From: JAALLB01 sp017643495
Lineage (GTDB): Bacteria; Pseudomonadota; Alphaproteobacteria; Rhizobiales; Rhizobiaceae
Assembly: GCA_965216105.1 (NCBI GenBank)
Contig: OZ244147.1
Coordinates: forward strand, 1,364,001 to 1,428,000
Direction: 5' to 3'
DNA: 64,000 bases
Positions 8,721 to 17,386 of the stretch are shown here, in pieces. Positions within the stretch are counted from its first letter, which is position 1, and every line of letters begins with the position of its first letter. The position numbers and the translations under genes were made by a program. The notes under the pieces are model-generated. The model ran no database searches and was not told the origin of the DNA. It saw only the letters and a program-made list of their open reading frames with translations.

Positions 8721-8755
8721 TGTAATGCTTTACATAAAAAATGTAATGGATTACA
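8721..8755. promoter_or_regulatory. Two tandem LacI-type operators
   Basis: Two related 14-base palindromic sites lie between the divergent regulator and sugar operon. TGTAATGCTTTACA is at 8721-8734 and TGTAATGGATTACA at 8742-8755; the second is a perfect inverted repeat of TGTAAT around GG. Their centres are 21 bases apart, about two helical turns, so two dimers could bind on the same face of the DNA. The adjacent LacI-family protein is the obvious candidate; this pairing is inferred from position and symmetry. Confidence 0.75.
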
Positions 8756-8813
8756 TTTCAAGAAAGCTGTGGGACCGGCTTTTTTCCGTTCAAGCGATGT
8801 GTAGGGAGGAAAC

Positions 8814-9662
8814 ATGGAGCTTGGTGTCAATCTTTTGTGCGCAAGCGGCTTCGTTTCCACAGAGCATCGCCCTTTGCTTGAACTGGCGCTCGATGCCGGA
8901 TTTGACGGTGTGGAAGTTCCGGTACTTGAAGGAAATCCCGCTGACTATGAAAAGCTGGCAAAGCTTCTCGATGAGCTTGGGTTGAGACGTACCTGTACCG
9001 CGATTGTTCCTGATCCCGACGCAAATCCCGTGAGCAGCGATCCCGATATCCGCAAACGCGGGCTGGCGCATCTTGACTGGATTTCCGAATGCGCACTTGC
9101 TTTGGGAGCCGAGACCATCGGCGGCCCGTTTCATGCGCCAATCGGACATTTTACCGGGGCTGGTCCGCAGGATGATGAGCTCAAACTTTGTGCAGAAGCC
9201 CATCACGATATGGCGGGGAAAGTGGCTGTATCCGGTGTGAAACTGGCTCTGGAACCGCTGAACCGGTTTGAAACCTATTTTCTGAATACGGCCGAGCAGG
9301 CCAAGCAGTATTGCAGCATGGTCGATCATGAAAACTTCGGCATCATGTACGACACGTTTCATGCGCATATAGAGGAAAAGGACCAGATATCCGCGATTGA
9401 AACGCTTTCCGGCGAGATCAATGTTCTTCATGTCTCGGAAAATGACCGGGGTATTCCAGGTACGGGGCAGATAGACTTCGCAAGCATCTTCAGGACGGTC
9501 AAGGCAACCGGTTTTGATGGCTGGGTGGTAATGGAGGCCTTTGGTTCCGGTGTGCCGGAGATTGCTGCGGCTACGCGGATCTGGCGCTCAATGTTTGAAA
9601 GCCATGAGGTGTTGTTCAACGAGAGTGCCCGCTTCATCAAGGATAGTTGGAAGGCTGCGTGA
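8814..9662 (+). CDS. Sugar isomerase/epimerase, D-tagatose/psicose 3-epimerase-like TIM barrel
   Basis: A 282-residue TIM-barrel protein of the AP-endonuclease-2-like family. The metal ligands can be picked out as E147 (ALEPLN), D180 (MYDTFH), H206 (LHVSEN) and E241 (VMEAFG). Their spacings of 33, 26 and 35 residues equal those of D-tagatose 3-epimerase (E152, D185, H211, E246), which strongly supports that subgroup. The family also includes enzymes that act on 3-keto sugars by elimination or hydration. GGAGGAAAC precedes the ATG. It is the first gene of the sugar operon, 8 bases before the ABC ATPase gene. The exact substrate is unknown. Confidence 0.85.
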   Translation: MELGVNLLCASGFVSTEHRPLLELALDAGFDGVEVPVLEGNPADYEKLAKLLDELGLRRTCTAIVPDPDANPVSSDPDIRKRGLAHLDWISECALALGAETIGGPFHAPIGHFTGAGPQDDELKLCAEAHHDMAGKVAVSGVKLALEPLNRFETYFLNTAEQAKQYCSMVDHENFGIMYDTFHAHIEEKDQISAIETLSGEINVLHVSENDRGIPGTGQIDFASIFRTVKATGFDGWVVMEAFGSGVPEIAAATRIWRSMFESHEVLFNESARFIKDSWKAA

Positions 9663-9669
9663 TCCGACA

Positions 9670-11199
9670 ATGAGCAAGGTGAAACCACTTTTCGAAATGC
9701 GCGGGATTACCAAGGCTTTCCCGGGCATTCTGGCGCTTGATGATGTCAGTTTCGATTGCAGGGCAGGGGAAGTGCACGCGCTGGTGGGAGAAAACGGCGC
9801 TGGAAAATCCACCTTGATGAAAGTGTTGTCGGGTGTGTATCAGGCCGATGCGGGAGAGATTTTCCTGCAAGGGGAAAAGGTCGCCTTCTCGCATCCGCTT
9901 GAATCGCTGAAGCAGGGTGTGAGTGTCATTTACCAAGAGTTTTCACTTTTGCCCGACAGAAGTGTTGCAGAGAACATTTTTCTCGGGCGTGAGCCCATGC
10001 GCGGCTTGTTTCTGGACAAGCAATCCATGCGGGAAATGACCCAGACTGTCCTGAAGATGTTTGGTGACAAACACAATTTTTCTGCCGAAACGCTCGTCGG
10101 AACTCTGGACGTTGCCCAGCAACAGATGGTTGAGATCGCCAAGGCCCTGTCGCTGGAAGCCCAGGTTATTGTGATGGATGAGCCGACCGCGGCGCTTAAT
10201 GATTCCGAATGTGAACTCCTTTTCAACCTGATCGATGACCTGCGCAAACAGGGCCGTTCCATAGTCTACATCACTCACCGGATACGGGAGATAAAGCGGC
10301 TCGCCGATCGCGTGACCGTCATCAAGGATGGAAAGATTGCGGCGCGTTTTGATCATGTGCCGGAAACCGACCAAATTGTCGAGGCCATGGTCGGACGGAC
10401 TCTCGGACAATTCTATCCGGAGCTTGCAGCACCCGATGAAATCGGTGAAACGGTTCTCCGGCTTGAAGATTGCAGCAACGCGCGTTTGCACAACATCTCA
10501 CTCGACTTGAAGGCAGGTGTGATCACCGGTTTTGCCGGGGTGCAGGGGGCAGGGCGGGCGGCGCTCGCCATGGCGGTCTTCGGGGCGGACCCTTTCGTTT
10601 CTGGTGCCATGAAGCTTGAGGGAAAGCCATTAAATCTCACTTCGCCCAGACAGGCAGCGCAAGCCGGTATTGTCATGCTGCCAGGAGACAGAAAGGCGCA
10701 AGGCCTTTCACTCATGCAAAGCGTGTTCGACAACGCTTTCATTTCAGCCCGTGCCTTTTCAATGCCGTTGGGGAATCCGTTCAGGACGAACCATGCAGAC
10801 AGGAACGACATCCAGAAACTGCTTGATCAACTCGATACACGTGCTGCCAGTTATGATGTGGAAATAAAATCGCTTTCCGGCGGCAATCAGCAAAAGGCGA
10901 TTGTCGCGCGCTGGCTTGCGTTGAAGCCGAAAGTGCTGATTTTTGTTGAGCCCACACGCGGCATTGATGTCAATACAAAATCGGCAATTTACCGCCAGAT
11001 GCGCAAACTCGCGCAACAGGGTGCAGCAATCATGATGATTTCTTCCGATTTGCCGGAAGTGCTTGGTGTTTCCGACCGCATCATGGTCATGAGTGACGGG
11101 CGGATTGTGGCTGAATTCCCCAACGGAGTTTCGGAAGCCGATGTCATGCGCGCGGCTACCCACAGCGCAGACGAGCAAGTTGTTCAGGGGGTAGCGTGA
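9670..11199 (+). CDS. Sugar ABC transporter ATPase, RbsA/MglA type (two fused ATPase domains)
   Basis: The ATG at 9670 gives 509 residues, the normal length for a double-domain carbohydrate importer ATPase. Domain 1 has GENGAGKST, the degenerate signature region LDVAQQQMVEIAKAL and Walker B VIVMDEPTAALN. Domain 2 has the usual degenerate P-loop GVQGAGRAA and signature LSGGNQQKAIVARWLA. Its Walker B reads VLIFVEPTRGID, with valine where aspartate is normal. The gene overlaps the next permease gene through GTGA. It powers the two-permease importer encoded downstream. Confidence 0.92.
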   Translation: MSKVKPLFEMRGITKAFPGILALDDVSFDCRAGEVHALVGENGAGKSTLMKVLSGVYQADAGEIFLQGEKVAFSHPLESLKQGVSVIYQEFSLLPDRSVAENIFLGREPMRGLFLDKQSMREMTQTVLKMFGDKHNFSAETLVGTLDVAQQQMVEIAKALSLEAQVIVMDEPTAALNDSECELLFNLIDDLRKQGRSIVYITHRIREIKRLADRVTVIKDGKIAARFDHVPETDQIVEAMVGRTLGQFYPELAAPDEIGETVLRLEDCSNARLHNISLDLKAGVITGFAGVQGAGRAALAMAVFGADPFVSGAMKLEGKPLNLTSPRQAAQAGIVMLPGDRKAQGLSLMQSVFDNAFISARAFSMPLGNPFRTNHADRNDIQKLLDQLDTRAASYDVEIKSLSGGNQQKAIVARWLALKPKVLIFVEPTRGIDVNTKSAIYRQMRKLAQQGAAIMMISSDLPEVLGVSDRIMVMSDGRIVAEFPNGVSEADVMRAATHSADEQVVQGVA

Positions 11200-12161
11200 T
11201 TGCATTCCTGAAAAGACGGTCCGCATTTCTTGCTCCGGTTTTATTGCTGGCCATTGCGTTTGGAACCTATGTGGGAATTGCGATTGCAACCGGGCAAACA
11301 CAACACCTGACTGCTGAAAACCTGATTGGCCTTCTGGGTCGCTCGATTGCCCTCGGTATTACGGCAGTAGGCCAGACGTTTGTGATACTCATCGCATCGA
11401 TTGATTTGAGCGTTGCCAACCTGATTTCGGTTTCTGCCGTACTTGCATCCCATCTCATGGCAGGTGATCCCGGCTCAATCTTCCCAGCGGTTCTTGCCGT
11501 GCTTCTGGTTGGCGTTGTCGTGGGGGCCGTGAATGGTCTGGTCGTCACGAGACTGGAAGTAAACCCGCTCATAGCGACACTTGGCATGGCGCTTATCCTG
11601 CAAGGTATCCTGAGCGCGCTTTTTACAAATTTTGCCGGTGAAGTGCCGAAAGAGTTCCAGAGTTTTGCCTATGGCGAAATCTTTGGGGTCTCCACCAGCC
11701 TTCTGTTCCTTATAGCGCTGACAATCGCGGCCTGGGGTTTCCTGCGTTTTACACGGGCAGGATCCAATATTTATTCGGTTGGCGGTAATGCGGATGCGGC
11801 AAAGCTGGCGGGCATTCGCACAACCCGCGTTGTCATCATGGCGCATGTTTTGTGCTCGGTTTGTGCGGTTGTTGCCGGGCTCTATCTTGCCAGCCGTTTG
11901 GGCTCAGGGGCGCCCTGGATCGGTCGGGATGGTGTGTACGATCTTGAATCAATTGCCGTTGTCGTAATTGGTGGAACGGCCCTGTCCGGCGGACGGGGAG
12001 GGGTTTGGGGTACGCTGATGGGCGTAATGATTTTTTCGCTGATCGACTCGATTTTCAATCTGGCCGGAGTTGATGCTTTCGCAAAACAGATTTTGCGAGG
12101 TGTTATCATCATTGGTGCTGTTGCCCTTTATGCGGCCCGGTCGCGGAGGATTGAGGCATGA
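11196..12161 (+). CDS. Sugar ABC transporter permease, RbsC-like
   Basis: A 321-residue membrane protein starting at GTG 11196, overlapping the ATPase stop by 4 bases. The family marks are GITAVGQTFVILIASIDLSVANL near residue 50 and NPLIATLGMALILQG. Later AGSNIYSVGGNADAAKLAGI forms the coupling loop that contacts the ATPase, followed by VVVIGGTALSGGRGGVWGT. About eight to ten hydrophobic segments are visible. It forms the inner-membrane channel together with the next permease. Confidence 0.92.
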   Translation: MIAFLKRRSAFLAPVLLLAIAFGTYVGIAIATGQTQHLTAENLIGLLGRSIALGITAVGQTFVILIASIDLSVANLISVSAVLASHLMAGDPGSIFPAVLAVLLVGVVVGAVNGLVVTRLEVNPLIATLGMALILQGILSALFTNFAGEVPKEFQSFAYGEIFGVSTSLLFLIALTIAAWGFLRFTRAGSNIYSVGGNADAAKLAGIRTTRVVIMAHVLCSVCAVVAGLYLASRLGSGAPWIGRDGVYDLESIAVVVIGGTALSGGRGGVWGTLMGVMIFSLIDSIFNLAGVDAFAKQILRGVIIIGAVALYAARSRRIEA

Positions 12162-13108
12162 GATGGCTGGGCAAAATCAATCCTGTTTTCCTTGTTTTGA
12201 TCCTGCTGCTTCTGGCTGTGGCATTCCTGTCGCCTTATTTCCTGCAACCTGCAGGCTACATGAACTTTCTGAAGCGTGCTGCACCCATTGCCATTCTTGC
12301 CGTTGGCCAGTTGTACGTAATCAATTCCGGTGGTTTTGACCTCTCTGCCGGGGCACTCGTGACGCTGACCGTAATCGGAAGTTCCATTCTGCTCAATGGA
12401 GATCCATCGGCAACCTGGTGGGTGATATGCGTGATGCTGGTGATTGGGGCAATGGTCGGTGTGGCAAATGCGTTCGTTGTATCCTACCTGAAAGTCCCCT
12501 CGATCATCGCCACCCTTGGCATGATGATTACATTGAGCGGTATTGCACTTACCTGGTCAGGTGGCGCCCCGCGTGGTTATCTGCCGGAGAATTTCCGCTT
12601 CTTCGGCCGGTATCTCATCAAGGACGTTCCGCTGATCCAGCTTTTGCCGGTTGCGGTAATTGTCATGATCATTGTTTGCGGAGCCCTCTGGTGGCTGATG
12701 CATCGCACGAATTATGGCAAGCAACTGGTTGCCATGGGCGATAATCCGCAATCTGCACGTCTTGCCGGCGTACCACTGGTACGGACCCGGACCATTGCTT
12801 TTGTGGTCTCGTCCCTGAGTGCGGTAATTGCCGGGATATTGCTCGGTGGTTTTGCGGGGGTCTCCACCGATGTGGGTGTTGGTCTCGAACTTCAGGCGAT
12901 TACAGCAGCCGTGATTGGTGGGGCGCAGCTGCTGGGCGGGCGGGGCACGGTCGGGGCAGCCGTCGCCGGCGCGCTTGTACTGCAAACGGTTTTTACACTT
13001 TTGAACATTTTCGGCTTTCCAAAACCGATACGCGACGTGGTCCAGGGCCTGATCCTGATTTCCGCTGTCGCACTAGCCAGTTTCAGACGCCGCAACTCGG
13101 GCGGATGA
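12158..13108 (+). CDS. Sugar ABC transporter permease, RbsC-like
   Basis: A 316-residue second permease overlapping the first by ATGA. It shows AVGQLYVINSGGFDLSAGALVTL, VPSIIATLGMMITLSG, the coupling-loop GKQLVAMGDNPQSARLAGVP and VIGGAQLLGGRGTVGAAVAGA, all family-typical. Two different permeases in one operon point to a heterodimeric channel, which is common in ribose/galactose-type importers of alphaproteobacteria. The stop is 37 bases before the binding-protein start, which has its own strong ribosome binding site. Confidence 0.92.
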   Translation: MRWLGKINPVFLVLILLLLAVAFLSPYFLQPAGYMNFLKRAAPIAILAVGQLYVINSGGFDLSAGALVTLTVIGSSILLNGDPSATWWVICVMLVIGAMVGVANAFVVSYLKVPSIIATLGMMITLSGIALTWSGGAPRGYLPENFRFFGRYLIKDVPLIQLLPVAVIVMIIVCGALWWLMHRTNYGKQLVAMGDNPQSARLAGVPLVRTRTIAFVVSSLSAVIAGILLGGFAGVSTDVGVGLELQAITAAVIGGAQLLGGRGTVGAAVAGALVLQTVFTLLNIFGFPKPIRDVVQGLILISAVALASFRRRNSGG

Positions 13109-13145
13109 GAAAAAGGAGACTTTGAGTTTTGAAAAGGAGGAATAC

Positions 13146-14276
13146 ATGAAACTCATAAAACTGATGACTACCACAGCGATTGTCATGTCGATGACAGCGC
13201 TCAGTGCCCAGGCACAAAACTTCGATGACCCGGAAGAGTTTGCTGCACAAAAAGCAATGCTTGAAAGCACACCCAACGGATCGGCAGACACACCGTGGCT
13301 GCAGTATTACGGTGACACGATGGCGGATACGTCTGCTTACAAGAAAGATGGTCCGTATACGGTCTGTTTTTCGAACGCAGGCGTGAACAATCCGTGGCGT
13401 GTGGTTGGCTGGACCACGATGCAGGCGGAAGTCGATCTGCATGACAATATCAAGGACTTCATTGTAACGGATGCGGAAGGTTCTGATGACAAGCAGATTG
13501 CTGACATTGATGACCTTCTCGCCGGTGGCAATTGTGATGCCCTGATTGTATCGCCAAACACAACAGCCGCCCTTACGCCGGCGGTTGAACGCGCCTGTGA
13601 GCAATTGCCGGTCATTGTGTTCGACCGGGGTGTGAATACCGATTGTCCGGTGACTTTCATAAAGCCGGTTGGCGGTTATGGCTTTGGTATTCAGTCAGGC
13701 CAGTTCATTGCGGAAAATGCGCCTGAGGGATCTGACGTGTTGATGCTTCGCATTCTGCCGGGTGTGGATGTGCTGGAGACCCGCTATTCTTCTGCCAAGC
13801 GTATTCTTGAAGAGGCTGGCATGAACATAGTTGGTGCTGAATTCACTGATGGTGACCGGGCGAAGACCAAGGCAATCGTTGAAGACTATATTCAGCGTAA
13901 TGGCCAACTCGGTGCGGTCTGGATGGATGCTGGTGCAACTTCTGTTGCTGCGATAGAGGCCTTTGAAGACCTTGGCATGGAAGTGCCGATCGTAACCGGT
14001 GAAGACCAACAGGACTTCCTGCAAAAGTGGCAGGCTGACGGCCTTAACACGATTGCACCGACTTATCCGACCTATCAGTGGCGCACGCCCATTCTTGCGG
14101 CATTGAGCATTCTCGAAGGTGAGTCTGTTCCCGGTCCTGCTTGGAACTTGCCGCAGCCTGCGATCACAAACGAAAACCTCGCAGACTATGTGAACCCGGC
14201 CATGCCTCCGCTTCACTATGCGATGTGCGGTTGTGAAAAAATGCCGGACTATCCTTCACGCTGGGGTGGCGAATAA
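13146..14276 (+). CDS. Periplasmic sugar-binding protein of the ABC importer
   Basis: The ATG at 13146, six bases after AAGGAGG (13134-13140), gives 376 residues with a clean signal peptide (MKLIKLMTTTAIVMSMTALSAQAQ). An upstream in-frame start would only add charged residues before the signal. The mature part has a class I binding-protein fold: TVCFSNAGVNNPWR, VTDAEGSDDKQIADIDDLLAGG, DALIVSPNTTAAL, PVIVFDRGVN and AVWMDAGATSVAAIEAFEDLG. Several cysteines late in the protein (MCGC) could form disulfides. It is encoded last among the transporter genes and followed by a hairpin that may raise its mRNA level. Confidence 0.9.
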   Translation: MKLIKLMTTTAIVMSMTALSAQAQNFDDPEEFAAQKAMLESTPNGSADTPWLQYYGDTMADTSAYKKDGPYTVCFSNAGVNNPWRVVGWTTMQAEVDLHDNIKDFIVTDAEGSDDKQIADIDDLLAGGNCDALIVSPNTTAALTPAVERACEQLPVIVFDRGVNTDCPVTFIKPVGGYGFGIQSGQFIAENAPEGSDVLMLRILPGVDVLETRYSSAKRILEEAGMNIVGAEFTDGDRAKTKAIVEDYIQRNGQLGAVWMDAGATSVAAIEAFEDLGMEVPIVTGEDQQDFLQKWQADGLNTIAPTYPTYQWRTPILAALSILEGESVPGPAWNLPQPAITNENLADYVNPAMPPLHYAMCGCEKMPDYPSRWGGE

Positions 14277-14291
14277 GTCATTCGTCCTGCT

Positions 14292-14317
14292 GCCGGGCTG
14301 CATTGTTGCGGCCCGGG
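14292..14317 (+). other. Intercistronic hairpin after the binding-protein gene
   Basis: CCGGGC (14293-14298) pairs with GCCCGG (14311-14316) around a 12-base loop that can add two inner pairs. No T-run follows, so it is probably not a complete terminator. Hairpins after binding-protein genes often stabilise the upstream message and give the binding protein in excess over the rest of the operon; that role is inferred here. Confidence 0.45.
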
Positions 14318-14351
14318 GCGCAATTTAATACCTATTTGATGGAGATGTCCT

Positions 14352-15410
14352 GTGCCAAGCACAATAAAAGGACCAGCAATATTTCTTGCGCAATTTGCAA
14401 GTGACGAAGCGCCGTTCAACTCACTGGAAACAGTCACTAGGTGGGCTGCGGACCTTGGCTATGAGGGGGTTCAGATCCCCAGTTGGGATGAGCGGTATAT
14501 CGATCTTGAACGTGCTGCGCAAAGCAAGGACTATTGCGATGAACTGAAGGGAATCTGTGCCGAAAACGGTGTAGAGATCACGGAACTTTCAACCCATTTG
14601 CAAGGCCAGCTTGTGGCGGTCAATCCTGTTTATGACAAACAGTTTGATGCTTTTGCTCCGGACAGGCTTGCAGGAAAACCGGCAGAGCGAACCGCTTGGG
14701 CAATTGAACAGGTCAAGCACGGGGCAAAGGCATCGCGAAACCTTGGTCTTGATGTGTCGGTTTCATTTACAGGGTCACTTGCTTTTCCGTTTCTTTATCC
14801 CTGGCCGCAGCGACCGGCAGGTTTGATCGAGGAGGCATTTTGCGAACTTGCAAAGCGCTGGAAACCCATCCTTGATGTTTATGACGAAAACGGTGTCGAT
14901 ATCGGATATGAAATTCACCCGGGTGAAGATGTGTTCGATGGTGCCACTTTTGAAATGTTTCTCGAGGCACTTGGTGGTCACAAACGGTGCCGGATCAATT
15001 ATGATCCGTCACATTTTCTGCTTCAGCAGCTGGACTATCTCGCTTTTATCGACATCTATCACGAACGCATTTGCGCCTATCATGTGAAGGATGCTGAGTT
15101 TAACCCGGACGGCAGACAAGGTGTCTATTCAGGGTATCAGCCATGGTTGTCGCGGGCCGGTCGTTTTCGTTCTCTCGGCGACGGACAAGTGGACTTTTCA
15201 GGTATCTTTTCCAAACTTGCCACCTATGGGTATGACGGCTGGGCGGTTCTGGAATGGGAATGTTGTCTGAAACATCCGGAAGTGGGGGCAGCCGAAGGTG
15301 CGCCTTTCATTCGTGACCACATTATCCCGGTGACGGACAAGGCTTTTGATGATTTTGCAGGTGGTGAAACAGACAAGCCCGCATTGAACGCGATGTTGGG
15401 AATCTCCTGA
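14352..15410 (+). CDS. Sugar phosphate isomerase/epimerase family protein (TIM barrel)
   Basis: A 352-residue protein starting at GTG 14352 after GGAG at 14341-14344; the nearby ATG is out of frame. Likely metal ligands are seen in GYEIHPGED, INYDPSHFLLQQLD, AYHVKDAEF and VLEWECC. It is longer than the first epimerase of this operon and belongs to a different branch of the AP-endonuclease-2-like family, commonly found beside Gfo/Idh/MocA dehydrogenases. The dehydrogenase gene follows one base after this stop. In the levoglucosan pathway, enzymes of this fold carry out elimination and hydration on a 3-keto intermediate; a similar reaction is a reasonable inference. Confidence 0.85.
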   Translation: MPSTIKGPAIFLAQFASDEAPFNSLETVTRWAADLGYEGVQIPSWDERYIDLERAAQSKDYCDELKGICAENGVEITELSTHLQGQLVAVNPVYDKQFDAFAPDRLAGKPAERTAWAIEQVKHGAKASRNLGLDVSVSFTGSLAFPFLYPWPQRPAGLIEEAFCELAKRWKPILDVYDENGVDIGYEIHPGEDVFDGATFEMFLEALGGHKRCRINYDPSHFLLQQLDYLAFIDIYHERICAYHVKDAEFNPDGRQGVYSGYQPWLSRAGRFRSLGDGQVDFSGIFSKLATYGYDGWAVLEWECCLKHPEVGAAEGAPFIRDHIIPVTDKAFDDFAGGETDKPALNAMLGIS

Positions 15411-15411
15411 T

Positions 15412-16545
15412 ATGACAAGACCGGTTCGACTAGGCATGGTTGGAGGTGGTGAAGGTGCATTCATTGGTGGTGTCCACCGCATTGCAGCGCGGCTCGATGG
15501 CGAGTTCGAACTTGTTGCAGGTGCATTTTCTTCAACACCGGAAAAATCAATCCGCTCGGGCAAGACGCTCAATATTGACGAGAAGCGTTGCTATGGAAGT
15601 TTCACGGAAATGGCAAAGGCTGAAACTGCCCGTGAAGACGGGATCGAAGCGGTTTCCATTGTCACGCCAAACCATATGCATCTGCCGGTTGCGGAAGTAT
15701 TCATGGAAGCGGGTATCCATGTCATTTGCGACAAGCCGCTGACAACAGACCTGGCTGCTGCGCGCGCCTTTCAACAAGCCCAGGCGGATGCCAACGTACT
15801 GTTCATTCTCACCCATAACTATCCTGGCACACCGATGGTGATCCAGGCACGTGAAATGGTGGCTGACGGCAAGATTGGCAAGTTGAGATACGTACAGGCC
15901 GAATATGTGCAGGACTGGCTCACTGTCGAGGCAGACAACAAACAGGCTTCGTGGCGTGGAAACCCGGAACTTGCCGGCAAGGCGGGCTGTGTCGGAGATA
16001 TCGGATCACATGCCTATAACCTGGCAAGTTTCATTGCAGGCGAGAACGTATCTTCGCTTTGCGCGGATTTGACCGCGTTCGTGAAGGGCAGGGCGGTTGA
16101 TGACAATGCTTCGATATTGCTGCGTTATGTTTCCGGTGCCAAGGGGATGCTTTGGGCAAGCCAGGTTGCTCCCGGCAATGAAAACCGTCTTTCCGTGCGT
16201 GTCTATGGTGACAAGGGCGGTTTGGAATGGCGGCAGGAGGAGCCGAATTATTTGTGGTACACACCCTTTGGAGAACCAACACGTTTAATTACCCGCGGCG
16301 GGGCGGGGGCAGGCGAAGCAGCTAATTCTGCATCCCGTATTCCTGCAGGACATCCGGAAGGCTACCTTGAGGCTTTTGCTACTATCTACAAAAAGGCCGC
16401 GGAAGCAATTCGGTCACACCAGTCCGGAATCATGCCTGATCCTGCTCTCGGATTGACCAGTCTGGAAGATGGTGTTCATGGCATGGCATTTATTGATGCC
16501 TGCCTTCGATCCTCAAGTGAAGACAGTTGCTGGGTCGAACTCTAA
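15412..16545 (+). CDS. Gfo/Idh/MocA-family NAD(P)-dependent sugar dehydrogenase
   Basis: A 377-residue oxidoreductase. The Rossmann loop is GMVGGGEGAFIGGVHRIAARLDG, a variant shared with levoglucosan-dehydrogenase-like members. The family EKP-type motif appears as CDKPLT (K108), and the catalytic pair is D196 and H200 in GDIGSHAYN. Family members oxidise or reduce sugar hydroxyls, often at C3. With two TIM-barrel isomerases, a sugar importer and a glucokinase across the divergent promoter, it could begin the pathway by making a 3-keto sugar. The gene ends 13 bases before a convergent cupin gene. Confidence 0.87.
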   Translation: MTRPVRLGMVGGGEGAFIGGVHRIAARLDGEFELVAGAFSSTPEKSIRSGKTLNIDEKRCYGSFTEMAKAETAREDGIEAVSIVTPNHMHLPVAEVFMEAGIHVICDKPLTTDLAAARAFQQAQADANVLFILTHNYPGTPMVIQAREMVADGKIGKLRYVQAEYVQDWLTVEADNKQASWRGNPELAGKAGCVGDIGSHAYNLASFIAGENVSSLCADLTAFVKGRAVDDNASILLRYVSGAKGMLWASQVAPGNENRLSVRVYGDKGGLEWRQEEPNYLWYTPFGEPTRLITRGGAGAGEAANSASRIPAGHPEGYLEAFATIYKKAAEAIRSHQSGIMPDPALGLTSLEDGVHGMAFIDACLRSSSEDSCWVEL

Positions 16546-16558
16546 CAGAAGCCTTGCC

Positions 16559-17128
16559 TTACTCCCGCCGGTCAAGTGCATGCCGCCAGTCGTTCCATCC
16601 GCCATCGACGGATGAAGGGGCTGCATGCCATTCCGGCATGGGTTTGCCGGTTGCCGGATCCTTTGCCGGGATTGGCAGCATCATGATGCGTTTGCAGGCG
16701 CGCTTGTAGTCTTCCTCGTTCAGGAATTCTTCCTGGATATCATCCCAGTCACGCCCATCGGGATAACCGCCGCACATGTGGATTTCTTCTGATTGTGCGG
16801 TCATCTCATGGCTGACACCGGCCGGCATGACGATTACATCGCCGGCTTCAATGCGGATTTGGCTCCAGCCGCCTTCACCAACGGATATTCTGAATTCCAT
16901 CCAGCCGATGGCACAGCCGAGGCATTCATGGGTGGTGGAGTGAAAATGGGCATACTCATATATGCCCGGATAATCCCAGTTGTTTGACCAACCGTTTGAG
17001 CGAAAACGTTCCTTGACCGATTCTGCGCCGCCGCCGGGAATTGCACCCCGGTGCACAAGCAAGGGAAAGCGGCTGTTCGGGATCATTCCTTGCGGCTTAG
17101 AAAAGTAGCTTTCGGTCTTGATTGGCAT
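16559..17128 (-). CDS. Cupin-domain protein, YjlB-like
   Basis: A 189-residue protein with a single cupin barrel. AHFHSTTHECLG gives the first metal-binding motif, and IEAGDVIVMPAGVSHEM the second (PAGxxH). GGYPDGRDWDD and the later PIPAKDPATG are marks of the YjlB-like cupins. No reaction is established for this group as far as I know. It converges on the sugar operon and may process or sense a related metabolite, but its promoter is separate. The start ATG is preceded on its strand by GGGAGGAG. Confidence 0.78.
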   Translation of the reverse strand: MPIKTESYFSKPQGMIPNSRFPLLVHRGAIPGGGAESVKERFRSNGWSNNWDYPGIYEYAHFHSTTHECLGCAIGWMEFRISVGEGGWSQIRIEAGDVIVMPAGVSHEMTAQSEEIHMCGGYPDGRDWDDIQEEFLNEEDYKRACKRIMMLPIPAKDPATGKPMPEWHAAPSSVDGGWNDWRHALDRRE

Positions 17129-17325
17129 TTCTTACTCCTCCCTTGATCAGAAACCCCCGGCTTTCACGGTATTGTGTTTGAGATGGGTTCTGTGCGGCAA
17201 TATTATCAATCTAACGGCTTCGTATCGATTAGTCAGCAAGGCATTCTCAGGCATACGCCAACCGGTCAGACCTGCAGCATACAGGCGATATACGACCTTG
17301 CACTGCAGAAGGAGGAACATTCAGC

Positions 17326-17349
17326 ATGCAAACAGGCTATTGGGGTTAA
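17326..17349 (+). CDS. Possible seven-residue leader peptide (MQTGYWG)
   Basis: AAGGAGGA at 17309-17316 sits nine bases before ATG 17326, as good a ribosome binding site as any in the window. The frame stops after seven codons (TAA 17347-17349). The strong signal in front of so short a frame suggests a translated leader or regulatory peptide, not chance, but this is an inference. A stable hairpin begins 11 bases after the stop. Confidence 0.35.
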   Translation: MQTGYWG

Positions 17350-17359
17350 GGGGTTTCAA

Positions 17360-17386
17360 ACACCGGTTCGTGCCGGAAGCCGGTGT
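17360..17386 (+). other. Hairpin after the putative leader peptide
   Basis: ACACCGG (17360-17366) pairs with CCGGTGT (17380-17386), and TTC can pair with GAA inside. Only a few Ts follow, so termination would be weak. Its place between the leader frame and the AraC gene suggests attenuation or RNA processing. Confidence 0.4.
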
